Origin: Schlesneria paludicola DSM 18645
GTDB taxonomy: Bacteria > Planctomycetota > Planctomycetia > Planctomycetales > Planctomycetaceae
Direction of reading: 5' to 3'
DNA length: 64,000 nt
Assembly: GCF_000255655.1 (NCBI RefSeq)
Contig: NZ_JH636434.1
Span: 2,543,303 to 2,607,302, forward strand
Shown one piece after another: positions 27,764-36,422 of this stretch. A program made the position numbers and the translations under genes. Each line of letters starts with the position of its first letter. Position 1 is the first letter of the stretch. The notes under the pieces were generated by a model, which made no database searches, had not been told where the DNA came from, and saw only the letters and a program-made list of their open reading frames with translations.

Positions 27764-29086
27764 ATGAAATCTCAATCGGTTCATACCGCCGGAACGGCTG
27801 ACACTTCTGGCGCTGCCGTTCTCGCCATGGAGCAGCCCATGGCAAAGGAAATCACCTCACTACGTGACATCGATTCCCAGCAATGGAAGTCGGGGATTGC
27901 GGCATGGCTAGGGTGGATGTTCGACGGATTGGACATGCACCTGTACACGCTCGTCGCGACGCCCTTTGTGGCGCAACTGCTGGGGGGTGTTCCGACCACC
28001 GATCCAACCGTCGGGCGATACGCATCGATCATCCAGGCGGCGTTCCTGGTTGGCTGGGCTTTGGGCGGCGGGTTCTTCGGATTGATCGCTGACCGACTGG
28101 GACGAAGCCGGGCGTTGTGTCTAACGATCCTGACATATGCGATTTTCACCGGCCTGTCGGTCTTCGCGCAAACCTGGTGGCACCTGATGATCCTGCGTTT
28201 TCTAGCCGCACTCGGGATCGGGGGCGAATGGGCCGTCGGTGCGTCGTTGCTCTCGGAAACCTGGCCGCGTAAATGGCGGCCCTGGCTTGCCGCCGTGCTG
28301 CAAACCGCCGTGAACGTCGGCGTCCTGGGCGCGGGGCTCGCGAACTCAATCATGGCCAGCGCGCCACCGCGATATTTGTTTCTGGTCGGCGTGCTGCCCG
28401 CCCTGCTCGTACTCTGGATTCGCCGCGCCGTGCCGGAGCCAGAAGAATGGCATGCCGCCAAGGCGAGTGGCCAGCATCGCGATCCCGCATTCGCCGAGCT
28501 GTTCCGCGGAGACACGTTACGTGTCACGCTGTGGGTCATGATCGGTTGCGGCATTTCGCTAACCGCCCACTGGGCCTTCATGTTCTGGCATCAACAGCAT
28601 CTGCGTAATCTACCGGATGTGCTCGTGATGACAGCGGAACAAAAAAATCAACTGGCCAGCACGGCCATGTATCTGGTCATCGGCTCGTCGATTGTCGGAA
28701 ACTTTGTCGCGGGCGGGGTTGCTCAACGGATCGGCTATCGCGCCACGATCGCGTGGACATTTTTTGCCTACTTCGCCGCGATGTTTGGTGCCTACATCGT
28801 GCCACGTCCGCACACAGAACTGTTGTTCTGGCTGCCTTTGATCGGCTTTTGTCAGGGCGGGTTCGCACTCTTCACGATGTACATCCCGCCGCTGTTTCCC
28901 ACGATGTTACGAACGACCGGCGCCGGCTTTTGCTACAACATCGGCCGCATTGCCGCAGCGGTCGGTACGGTGGTGTTCGGCCTCTACTCTCAAGTGGGAG
29001 ACCACCGCGCCGCACTGCTTTACGCAGGCTTTCTGTTCCTGCCGGCGGCATTTGTCACGTTCATGATGCCACACTCGAAAGATTAA
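27764..29086 (+). CDS. MFS transporter, sugar/aromatic-acid proton symporter-like
   Basis: 440 residues with about twelve membrane helices. Motif A of the major facilitator superfamily appears as GLIADRLGRSRAL between helices 2 and 3, and GIGGEWAVGASLLSETWPRKWR in the fourth-fifth helix region is the pattern of the metabolite:H+ / aromatic acid:H+ symporter groups. An acidic residue in the first helix (WMFDGLDMHLYTLVATPF) is also shared with that group and is linked to proton coupling. The substrate cannot be read from sequence. The first 45 residues before helix 1 are soluble; an inner ATG at 27827 is a possible alternative start. No metabolic partner gene adjoins it. Confidence 0.9.
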   Translation: MKSQSVHTAGTADTSGAAVLAMEQPMAKEITSLRDIDSQQWKSGIAAWLGWMFDGLDMHLYTLVATPFVAQLLGGVPTTDPTVGRYASIIQAAFLVGWALGGGFFGLIADRLGRSRALCLTILTYAIFTGLSVFAQTWWHLMILRFLAALGIGGEWAVGASLLSETWPRKWRPWLAAVLQTAVNVGVLGAGLANSIMASAPPRYLFLVGVLPALLVLWIRRAVPEPEEWHAAKASGQHRDPAFAELFRGDTLRVTLWVMIGCGISLTAHWAFMFWHQQHLRNLPDVLVMTAEQKNQLASTAMYLVIGSSIVGNFVAGGVAQRIGYRATIAWTFFAYFAAMFGAYIVPRPHTELLFWLPLIGFCQGGFALFTMYIPPLFPTMLRTTGAGFCYNIGRIAAAVGTVVFGLYSQVGDHRAALLYAGFLFLPAAFVTFMMPHSKD

Positions 29087-29178
29087 TCTGTCACGTTCAA
29101 GACATCCGTCGATGTGACCGACGCCACAGCCAGTGATGTTGATGATTTTCGGGGCAGGAGACGGAATCGAAAATAGAA

Positions 29179-29312
29179 GTCACTGTTCATAGGTCGGGGA
29201 CTGGCTCATTTTCCCGCGGTAAAGGGAAGGGTTGCTCTGGTCGATGCACTGCGGATTTCCATGAACCTGGAAATCGCGCCTGTCCCCCTCTCTTCGGACT
29301 GTGAGAGGTGAC
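29179..29312. repeat. REPIN-like repeat, 130-bp family, copy 4 (well preserved)
   Basis: Outer ends GTCACTGTTCATAGG and CTGTGAGAGGTGAC. The inner arm GGGGACTGGCTCATTTTCCC is intact, while the opposite arm reads GGAAATCGCGCCTGTCCCCC. It fills half of the 278-bp gap between the MFS gene and the next membrane protein. Confidence 0.88.
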
Positions 29313-29364
29313 ACAATAACGTCCGCCCCGACCATGAAATTCCAACGGCAAATCGAGAACCGTA

Positions 29365-30582
29365 ATGGCAATCGAATCCGAACCGCTCGTGACAAGCCTG
29401 TCGAGGCCCTTGATACGATGGATTAGCGGTTGGAATCATCCGATTCCCGGCCGTGAAGCGGATTGGAGCGCACTGTCCGAAGATCCCGAGGCGCGATTGT
29501 CCGAAGGAGCGATGACCTTCCCCACATTGGGTCTCAGGGTTTACGCCTTTTATTTCTTACTGCTGGCACTGACGTGGCCGCTGACGGTGATCTACTTCCA
29601 AAATGGCGGGATGCATTCGCTCGTCGCCGCGATTTTCGGAATCGGCGCGATCCTTTGGTACGTGATTGGTTGCGCCGTCCTGTCGCGACGAAAATTGGTA
29701 CTCGATTCGATCGGCTTTCATATTGTTCAGGGCGAGTCCGACACATTCGTCCCCTGGACAAGCCTTCTGATCAATCGTGACTGGCGAGAAAAAGGTTTCG
29801 CCTGGACACTTCCCGTCACGTCCTCGTTCCATGAAGCGGCCGTGACAACGGAGGATGGCATCACCCGAACGATCGCGAACGGCGGAAAGCTTCATGGAAT
29901 GTGGAGCATAACGCCCACTCAAATTGTCTTACATTGGACGTATCGACTCGATCCGAATCTGTTCCGCGAGATTGCCATGCGGATGGCCGCATCGCCCTTT
30001 GACGACACAAACGCCACTCGGGTGGGTCCCCTGAAGGAACGTCGTTGGATCAATGATCCGTCCCATAATATCGAACGAGAGATGGAGCAGTTACCCGAGG
30101 GTGTTTTCATTCTGGAGAATGGCGCACTCCAAGTCCCGGCTGCCGCGCTGACGTTTCCCGCCGTGTGCTGTTCCTGTGCGACCGCCACGAGAACAGCCAA
30201 GGACGTCACTATCAAAACGCAACTCTACTGGCGACTTCCGGTCCTGAAAAAAGGCGTGCTCACCATTCCCACGTGCGACGATTGCTGGATGAGATCACGG
30301 CGTTGGTTTTGGATGACAATTCTTGCGATCCAAGCAATCTTTGTAGTCGCTTTCGTCATTACGATTTTTCAAACACTCTTCGTACCACCGGTTATTTACG
30401 CTGTCGCCAATCTCGCAGTGCTGTTGCTCACCTGCCTCACTTATCGCCTGATGCCACCGATCTGGAGTGTCGCTGACGTCACATTCAATCCGGCGACGAA
30501 CGAGTATCGCTTTCATTTTTCGAACGCAGACTACCGAGATCAGATCATCCGCGGTATCCGTGTGCGAGATCATGGCGTATGA
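29365..30582 (+). CDS. Membrane protein with two pairs of membrane segments and a Cys cluster, function unknown
   Basis: 405 residues. Membrane segments lie near residues 57-75 (VYAFYFLLLALTWPLTVIY), 85-105 (LVAAIFGIGAILWYVIGCAVL), 315-335 (FWMTILAIQAIFVVAFVITIF) and 340-360 (PPVIYAVANLAVLLLTCLTY). The soluble part between them has CCSC and CDDC, four cysteines spaced like a zinc site, facing the cytoplasm if the N-terminus is inside. I do not recognise the family. The ATG at 29365 is weakly supported by GAGAA upstream. It converges with the methyltransferase gene with a 15-bp gap. Probably a resident inner-membrane protein of unknown role. Confidence 0.8.
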   Translation: MAIESEPLVTSLSRPLIRWISGWNHPIPGREADWSALSEDPEARLSEGAMTFPTLGLRVYAFYFLLLALTWPLTVIYFQNGGMHSLVAAIFGIGAILWYVIGCAVLSRRKLVLDSIGFHIVQGESDTFVPWTSLLINRDWREKGFAWTLPVTSSFHEAAVTTEDGITRTIANGGKLHGMWSITPTQIVLHWTYRLDPNLFREIAMRMAASPFDDTNATRVGPLKERRWINDPSHNIEREMEQLPEGVFILENGALQVPAAALTFPAVCCSCATATRTAKDVTIKTQLYWRLPVLKKGVLTIPTCDDCWMRSRRWFWMTILAIQAIFVVAFVITIFQTLFVPPVIYAVANLAVLLLTCLTYRLMPPIWSVADVTFNPATNEYRFHFSNADYRDQIIRGIRVRDHGV

Positions 30583-30597
30583 CGCCCAAGTGCGCGG

Positions 30598-31359
30598 TCA
30601 TTCCTTGTGCCCGACGATCATGTAGTGACGTGGCATCGACTCGGGTACGACTTCGACGCGAAAGCCCACCGACGCGAGCTCCTTCGCAACGTACTCAGGG
30701 GCGAGTCGCATTGCCTTCGGCGGACCGGTCTCTGCATTAACTTCATGGTCCACCACCACGAACCGCCCGCCCTGCTTCAGCCCTTCATACACTTTCTTGG
30801 CGTAGGCTTCTCGCTTTCTGACGTGATGCCACGTGTCGAGTGTCAGCACGCCATCCACACTTTGGGGATTGAGTTGGGGATCATCCGTACCGACTTTTTT
30901 CGGCACGATCCTGGCGGGGCCCAGGTCTAGGCTTCGCTTCGTCAAATACTCGATCATGGCGGCCTCGGCATCAATGGCGATCACCGTACCATTGGGTCCG
31001 ACCGCCTGGCTTAAGAACGCCACCATATAGCCCGTTCCCGCGCCGATGTCGGCAACCGCTGTCCCCGGTTTCAGCGCCAGCGCTGCCACAATTTGATCCG
31101 GGTGCTGCCACGTATCGCGATCCGGGTCATTCCACTTCTTCGCACGCTCGGCAGGATCAACGAAGGCGTGATGATGGTTGTGATCTTCATGACTGGCCCG
31201 CGCTTCCTGATGAGCCCCTTTTTCTTGTTGAGGCCTCTGATTGATCGATTGATCGCTACTAACCTCCACCAAAGCGACCTCATTCCCCTGACCGCACCCT
31301 GCGACACAGCCCATAGCAATTACAATTACAAGGAGTAAAAACTTGACACAGTTCTTCAT
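30598..31359 (-). CDS. Class I SAM-dependent methyltransferase fold protein with lipoprotein signal
   Basis: 253 residues. The N-terminus MKNCVKFLLLVIVIAMGCVAGC ends in a lipobox (VAGC). A His-rich linker follows (EDHNHHHAF), then a Rossmann methyltransferase domain: motif I VADIGAGTGYMVAFL, acidic strand end VIAIDAEAAMIEYL, motif IV GVLTLDTWHHV and post-motif GRFVVVDHEVNAE. SAM is a cytoplasmic cofactor, so export of such an enzyme is unexpected, yet lipoprotein-type members are known in planctomycetes and other bacteria; the reaction is not known. The frame runs to 31482, but the ATG at 31359 has AAAGGTGG upstream and starts the signal peptide. Confidence 0.85.
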   Translation of the reverse strand: MKNCVKFLLLVIVIAMGCVAGCGQGNEVALVEVSSDQSINQRPQQEKGAHQEARASHEDHNHHHAFVDPAERAKKWNDPDRDTWQHPDQIVAALALKPGTAVADIGAGTGYMVAFLSQAVGPNGTVIAIDAEAAMIEYLTKRSLDLGPARIVPKKVGTDDPQLNPQSVDGVLTLDTWHHVRKREAYAKKVYEGLKQGGRFVVVDHEVNAETGPPKAMRLAPEYVAKELASVGFRVEVVPESMPRHYMIVGHKE

Positions 31360-31541
31360 GACGTCGCCACCTTTCAATACCGCCTGGTGCCTTGGATTGG
31401 CGAGCCGCTCGTGATCCGAATCGAATAGAAGCCGCCCTTCAATCACACCAAGCCCCCGACCCCAATTCACAGGGACGAACAACTCGAATAATCATTTGAA
31501 TTTGACTCGTACGCTGGCGGCCGAGTGATCGCGTCGACGCA

Positions 31542-32225
31542 TCAGGCGTAGGCCACCCAACCGCGAAACGCAAACCCGGCATAGAACAGGCCGACATTCG
31601 AGAAACCGGCATCATGCAGAATCGCTTCGTCCTGCTCTTGCGAGAAAATATGCAATTGCCTGTCAATCGCTGCACGGGCGTTCTCAGCCTGCTCGGGGGC
31701 CACGCCTGAATCGATGACGAATGCAGCGTATCGTGACAACCAGAGATCACGCTCACCCTCACCCTGAGGAAAGCTGAAGTGCGCCACCACGAACGGTGCT
31801 CCGGGCTTCAGTCGGCGGCGGACTTCGGCTGCAATGCGTCTGCGCTCTTTCAGATCCACGAAATGCAATGTCAGAAGACACGTCGCCGCGTCAAACGGCC
31901 CGGCCGGCGCATCATCGACATACCCTTGATGCAGGCGAACGCGCGAGACAAGCGGGCCAAGAGTTCGTTCGGCCAGATTCAGCATCTCAGCAGACGGATC
32001 GACTCCATCGAATGTCCATTGGGGCATCGCCTGAGCAAACACGTTCAATTCCAGTCCGCCGCCAGCGCCCAGCACGAGAATGTGGCCAAGCTCGGGAACA
32101 CGTTCTGAAAGCAGCAGCGTCGTCATCCGCTGCAATCCATTGTAGCCGGGGACAAACCGCGGTGGTCCTTCGGCATATCGCGCCACGGCGTGTGGATCAG
32201 AGAACGGATCGATTCGAGCGCTCAT
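31542..32225 (-). CDS. Class I SAM-dependent methyltransferase, cytoplasmic
   Basis: 227 residues without signal peptide. Motif I is ILVLGAGGGLELNVFA, the acidic strand end is FDGVDPSAEMLNLAER, and FDAATCLLTLHFVD with RRRLKPGAPFVVAHFS complete the Rossmann pattern. Methylates an unknown small molecule or protein. It lies 145 bp downstream of, and in line with, an Rrf2-family regulator gene; Rrf2/methyltransferase pairs are widespread in bacteria, so regulation by that protein is a reasonable inference. The frame continues to 32288, but the ATG at 32225 begins the folded domain. The C-terminal half carries the DEAILHDAGFSNVGLFY stretch common in this group. Confidence 0.88.
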   Translation of the reverse strand: MSARIDPFSDPHAVARYAEGPPRFVPGYNGLQRMTTLLLSERVPELGHILVLGAGGGLELNVFAQAMPQWTFDGVDPSAEMLNLAERTLGPLVSRVRLHQGYVDDAPAGPFDAATCLLTLHFVDLKERRRIAAEVRRRLKPGAPFVVAHFSFPQGEGERDLWLSRYAAFVIDSGVAPEQAENARAAIDRQLHIFSQEQDEAILHDAGFSNVGLFYAGFAFRGWVAYA

Positions 32226-32370
32226 AGTTCGATCTCGAGAACGAAAAGGGGAACAAATCCAAGACGGCCACGCGTACCGACATCGCACTCGGCTTCAACT
32301 GCGAGAATTCTTCAGGCAGATGACAAATCACGTTGGACGTGGGTCCGTTACACAGCCGACGAGTACGACG

Positions 32371-32838
32371 TTATGACGCGTGACCATCTTCAAAGTGCTC
32401 GTGCGAACCTCCACGCGCCACAAGACGCTCCTGAAGATCGGCACTCAGCATGGCCAGCGTCACTTCACCAAGACGCGCTAGTAGCAGACTCTCTGCGTCA
32501 TGAAACGCCTGTTGGAGTGCTACATTGACGGCTTGTTCGACAAGGCAGCCAGGTGCCTCCGTCCGGTTACCAATCGCGAGCAACGAAGGATTACCAAGCG
32601 CGACGTAGATGTCACGCAATGTCACCTTCGACAGATCGCAGACAAGTGTCCATCCGCCACCATGCCCTTTCTCCGACTGTACGTACAACTGCTTTTTCAA
32701 CCCCGCCATGATCCGTCGAATCACGACCGGGTTGGTCTGCATGATCTTCGCAAGCATTTCGGACGTGACGGGATCGCTCTGCCCTGCCATGTGCAGCAGG
32801 ACGTGAAGTACGCCCGATAATCGACTGTCGCGCTTCAT
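32371..32838 (-). CDS. Rrf2-family transcriptional regulator
   Basis: 155 residues. The N-terminal winged helix-turn-helix reads HVLLHMAGQSDPVTSEMLAKIMQTNPVVIRRIMAGLKKQ in the family pattern, followed by the wing EKGHGGGWTL and a dimerisation helix. Only one cysteine (EAPGCLVEQ) lies in the stretch where Fe-S-type members (IscR, NsrR) carry three, so an iron-sulfur cluster is unlikely and the YwnA-like group fits better. It probably represses itself and the downstream methyltransferase gene. An inverted repeat overlaps the start codon and ribosome site (see separate entry). The ATG at 32838 is the only good start. Confidence 0.9.
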   Translation of the reverse strand: MKRDSRLSGVLHVLLHMAGQSDPVTSEMLAKIMQTNPVVIRRIMAGLKKQLYVQSEKGHGGGWTLVCDLSKVTLRDIYVALGNPSLLAIGNRTEAPGCLVEQAVNVALQQAFHDAESLLLARLGEVTLAMLSADLQERLVARGGSHEHFEDGHAS

Positions 32839-32864
32839 GTAACTTCAATTATTACATAAGTTCA
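32838..32864. promoter_or_regulatory. Probable operator of the Rrf2-family regulator
   Basis: TGTAACTT (32838-32845) and AAGTTCA (32858-32864) form an inverted repeat around an AT-rich centre. It touches the start codon of the regulator, so binding would block its transcription or translation. The match to Rrf2 targets is by position and symmetry only. Confidence 0.5.
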
Positions 32865-33016
32865 CACGAGTCAAGGTCCGACCCAAAAATCGTTCTGGCC
32901 AGCCGCAGTAGGCAGCAACAGCAACATTGAGGCTCGGAACCACCCTTCGTACAAGAAGGTGTTGCCGCATCTGGATACGCTGCATCGATCAGGCAATCGA
33001 TCGACCATCTGCCGAC

Positions 33017-35026
33017 TTATTCTTTTTTGATCAACTCATCGACGATTGCGATGAGTTCTTCCCGTAGCTCTGATGAATAGCCCACGTGAACTTTGCGGAT
33101 GACTCCATTAGGATCAATGACGAGCAGTGTCGGGAATCCATCAATCTCGTATTGCTCAGCCACTTCCCGAGCTTTCAGCACGGGATAGTTCAGACTCATT
33201 TTTTTCACGACGGCGGCCGTGTCTTCCTCATCTTCATCCGTGCTCATCCCAATCACGACGACGGGTTGGTTCATGAAATGCAGACCGACCTCGTTCACTT
33301 GAGGCATTGCCTTCAGGCACCACGAGCATTGGCGAAACCAGAAATCGAGAATGACCACTTTGCCACGGTATTCTTCCAACGAGTGCTTCTGTCCCGCGAG
33401 GTCAACCGCAGTCCAGTTCATGGAGATTTTTCCCACGAGTGGCGATGGAACAGTGTCCCTGTTGACGACCGGTATTGGCGACGTGATCGTCAAGTTGGGT
33501 CGAGCCGCGATCAGTTCATCGAGTGCCGCCGGGCTAACGCGAGTCCCCTCTAGATTCAGATCGGTCAATGAATCCATTCTGGCAAGGCTCTTGAGAGCGG
33601 CATCCGTGATGGGCGTGGCATTCAAAAATAGTCGTCTCAATGCTTTCAGCTCGGAGAGATGAGCCACACCTTCATCACTGACAGCCGTGTCATAGAGGCA
33701 GAGTTCTTGAATATCTGGCAACATTCGAATGTCTCGCATCGCTGCGTTCGAGATCTTCGTTCCGCCCAAATTCAAGGAAAGCACGCCAGGTAAACCTGCA
33801 ATCTGTTCAATACAGTCACCATGGACGGATGTGTGGGCCAGGTTGACCTCCCGCACGGAATTGAGCGGCCGCAGCAGTTCCAGATCGTCGTCGCGAAGGT
33901 GATTGCTGAAGGCGAGGTCAACGGAAAGAATCGGCGCGTCAACTTTGCCAAAATCTCGGCGAACGCTTCCCCTCAGATTCTTGATCTTGATCAGGGCCTG
34001 GACGACATCGGGCTCGTCGCCGGGAAACGCACCTGCTTTCCGCGCTGCGGGCTCGAGTGCAGGTCCTGAGCGTTCTGTCTCCACGAGAATAGGAATGGTC
34101 TGCTTGAGTTTTTGCAGCGTCGCGACCGTCGAATCAGCGTCTCCGGGGCAGAGCGCGATCCGAAAGCCAATACAGTTACCGCGGGGGATTGGCGACAAAC
34201 GATCGCGGTGGGCCGACCGACAGGCGTCCGGTAGATCGTTAAAACAGCCACCACGAATCGCTCGATTCCACCCTTCGTCAGCGACATAGGGGTCAACACC
34301 ACCCGGCAATTTCTGTTGGTAAAAGTCACGACACCATTCGCTCGCATTGCCGTGCATATCGAACAGTCCCCAGGCATTCGGCCGCTTCTGTCCAACACGA
34401 TGGGCGTATCGCTCACGCTTGCCCGAAGTATTTTCGAAAAACCACGCTGACTCGCCAATCAGAGAATCATCGTCACCGAAATCGAAGCGTGTTTTCGTCC
34501 CAGCGCGGCAGGCATATTCCCACTGAGCTTCGGTGGGCAGCGTGTATTCCCAGCCCTCCGGTAGCCGACCAGCGGCGCGTTCTTCACGGCTGAGATTGCA
34601 GCAAAACTCCGCCGCATCGAACCAATTGATACACGTCGCCGCAGAATCGTCCTGGTCAGGCACAAAGTGTCGGCAATCGTTCCACGGGCGTGTTTTCATT
34701 ACCCGATCCCACTCGGCCTGCGTGACTTCGTAGCGGCCCATCCAGAAGCCGTGATTTAATGAAACCTTGATGGCGCGACGATTTTGTTCCGCATTCGGTT
34801 CTGATTCAGAGGGCTCCTGAGGGACTTCGACCTGCTCCATCATCAACCCGCCCGGTGGACACCAGACCAGCGTCATCGACAATCCATTATCCGCGCGGAC
34901 CTGACCAGCATAATTTCCCGCCAAAGAACCATCGTCCGCCATGGTACGCGAGTACTCGGCCAGCACTAACACTTCGAACGCAGAGCAGATCAGAAGGGAA
35001 ATCAGACGGGCTCCAGCGATCTTCAT
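33017..35026 (-). CDS. Exported SUMF1-like / leucine-rich repeat / thioredoxin three-domain protein
   Basis: 669 residues with a signal peptide (MKIAGARLISLLICSAFEVLVLA). Residues 50-290 form a formylglycine-generating-enzyme (SUMF1) fold: GFWMGRYEVTQAEWDRVM, YTLPTEAQWEYACRAGT, GLFDMHGNASEWCRDFY and GCIGFRIA-type end. The second catalytic Cys of true FGE is missing (ACRSAHRDRL in place of the C-x4-C pair), so sulfatase activation is unlikely. Residues 340-510 are leucine-rich repeats (LSLNLGGTKISNAAMRDI, LRRLFLNATPITDAALKSL). Residues 520-669 are a TlpA-like thioredoxin domain with Cys567-Ser-Trp-Cys570 and cis-Pro (DGFPTLLVIDPNG). The ATG at 35026 has GGAG upstream. The combination is typical of planctomycetes but not well understood. 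Confidence 0.9.
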   Translation of the reverse strand: MKIAGARLISLLICSAFEVLVLAEYSRTMADDGSLAGNYAGQVRADNGLSMTLVWCPPGGLMMEQVEVPQEPSESEPNAEQNRRAIKVSLNHGFWMGRYEVTQAEWDRVMKTRPWNDCRHFVPDQDDSAATCINWFDAAEFCCNLSREERAAGRLPEGWEYTLPTEAQWEYACRAGTKTRFDFGDDDSLIGESAWFFENTSGKRERYAHRVGQKRPNAWGLFDMHGNASEWCRDFYQQKLPGGVDPYVADEGWNRAIRGGCFNDLPDACRSAHRDRLSPIPRGNCIGFRIALCPGDADSTVATLQKLKQTIPILVETERSGPALEPAARKAGAFPGDEPDVVQALIKIKNLRGSVRRDFGKVDAPILSVDLAFSNHLRDDDLELLRPLNSVREVNLAHTSVHGDCIEQIAGLPGVLSLNLGGTKISNAAMRDIRMLPDIQELCLYDTAVSDEGVAHLSELKALRRLFLNATPITDAALKSLARMDSLTDLNLEGTRVSPAALDELIAARPNLTITSPIPVVNRDTVPSPLVGKISMNWTAVDLAGQKHSLEEYRGKVVILDFWFRQCSWCLKAMPQVNEVGLHFMNQPVVVIGMSTDEDEEDTAAVVKKMSLNYPVLKAREVAEQYEIDGFPTLLVIDPNGVIRKVHVGYSSELREELIAIVDELIKKE

Positions 35027-35283
35027 TTGTTTTGCTCCAGGAACACAAAAGCAGCAAACCACAGACATCGCGTCTTCGCGAAGGTAGCAGTATAAGACAC
35101 GGATTTGCAATGCTCGCCAGATCGGGAATGACGCAGCGACGTCCGTGAGAGACACGAACCCTCGTCCGAAGTGCGGACCGGGAGTTCTTTTTCTGACGCC
35201 AAATTTCCACCATCCCGAATTTCGTGAAAAAACGGCCATCGACCGGCGACATCAGTGAAAAGGTTCAACCGAAGGCTGTGTGA

Positions 35284-35799
35284 ATGACAACCTGGTTCAG
35301 TGGAGCGAAGCTGGCGCAACTGCTCGACGAGCATTTTGCGGCGCTCTCACTGTTTGCCTCACAATGGACCGACTCAGCCGAGGACTGCGTCCAGGAGGCG
35401 GTACTGGAGCTCGCCCGTCAAACGACGCCGCCCGAGAACATCGTCGCATGGCTATTTCACGTCGTCCGACGACGCGCCATGACGACTCATCGATCGATGT
35501 CACGTCGCCGAAGGCACGAGGCGATGGCCGCTCGCCTCGCTCGCGTTTCAAACGAGCGGCATGAAAATGCCGTCGATGTGGAAGAGCTATTGATCGCGTT
35601 AGGGGAACTTGGTGACGACGAGCGCGAAGTCATCGTCGCACGAATTTGGGGTGGACTGGGATACGCGGAAGTCGCCCTATCGCTCGAAATCTCGACAGCG
35701 ACCGCATTTCGTCGATTTGAATCAGGACTGAAAAACCTGAAAGCAGTATTGGAGGCTCGATGCAACAACACGAATCATTCGAATTGCCGAACGACTTGA
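35284..35799 (+). CDS. ECF-type RNA polymerase sigma factor
   Basis: 171 residues. Region 2 reads LLDEHFAALSLFASQWTDSAEDCVQEAVLELARQ, with the -10-binding helix WLFHVVRRRAMTTHRSMSR; region 4 is ELGDDEREVIVARIWGGLGYAEVALSLEISTATAFRRFESGLKNL. It has no C-terminal extension. It should direct transcription of its own operon. It starts the tightly packed operon 35284-39465: the next gene overlaps it by 40 bases. The second gene probably encodes its membrane partner. The ATG at 35284 is chosen because an earlier one gives no family match. Confidence 0.88.
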   Translation: MTTWFSGAKLAQLLDEHFAALSLFASQWTDSAEDCVQEAVLELARQTTPPENIVAWLFHVVRRRAMTTHRSMSRRRRHEAMAARLARVSNERHENAVDVEELLIALGELGDDEREVIVARIWGGLGYAEVALSLEISTATAFRRFESGLKNLKAVLEARCNNTNHSNCRTT

Positions 35800-36422
35800 A
35801 TGAGTTTGCCAAACGGCTTGCTGCGTTTGAAGCTCATTCCCCAATCAGCAATCGCGATCAGATGGTCTTTGAGGCGGGGCAGGCCGCGGCGCGGACGGTA
35901 CTGCTCGCGAACGTCTCGTCTTTAGAAAGAACTCTGCACGTCTGGCAGTCTGCGGCGGTCGTGTTATTCGCTTTCTCACTGGGGCTTGGGGCATCGTTGA
36001 CTCTGCGTCATGAACAGCCACCTCAAATTGTCGTCGCCGAGCGAGGTCCGTCGGTGATTCCCCCCAGCACCGAGCGCGTTCCTGAAACCGGCATCCTTGC
36101 CATACGGGAATCGCCCGCGCAGCAATTGGCTTCAATCACGCCTCGAACGGGTCGCGAAGAACCGGAAACACCGAATGTCCACAGTGCGGCAACCGCCCAT
36201 CCAGCTTCGAATGAGCTCGCAGGATTGCAGACACGGCTGGCATCGATCGAACAAATGGTTGACGGCCTTTCGAATTCCAGCCTGACGTCAGTGAATCCAG
36301 AGCGAACAATTGAGTTCGCCTTTCGGGGTGATCCCGCTCCCGTTCTAAGTCACCGGACGTTGCTGCACGGCGAGAGATCTCAAGTTTTGATTAACCGACT
36401 CATCGAGGAGCCAAACCTATGA
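35760..36422 (+). CDS. Single-pass membrane protein, probable anti-sigma or sigma-linked partner
   Basis: 220 residues. A short cytoplasmic N-terminal part (about 60 residues, with ERTLHVW before the membrane), one membrane helix (SAAVVLFAFSLGLGASLTL, about 64-82) and a Pro/Thr/Glu-rich outer part with a predicted coiled stretch (ELAGLQTRLASIEQMVDGL). There is no recognisable zinc-binding anti-sigma motif. The layout and the overlap with the sigma-factor gene fit an anti-sigma factor, but this is inference. Translation begins inside the sigma gene at an ATG preceded by GGAGG, and its stop overlaps the next start (ATGA), so all are translationally coupled. Confidence 0.75.
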   Translation: MQQHESFELPNDLNEFAKRLAAFEAHSPISNRDQMVFEAGQAAARTVLLANVSSLERTLHVWQSAAVVLFAFSLGLGASLTLRHEQPPQIVVAERGPSVIPPSTERVPETGILAIRESPAQQLASITPRTGREEPETPNVHSAATAHPASNELAGLQTRLASIEQMVDGLSNSSLTSVNPERTIEFAFRGDPAPVLSHRTLLHGERSQVLINRLIEEPNL

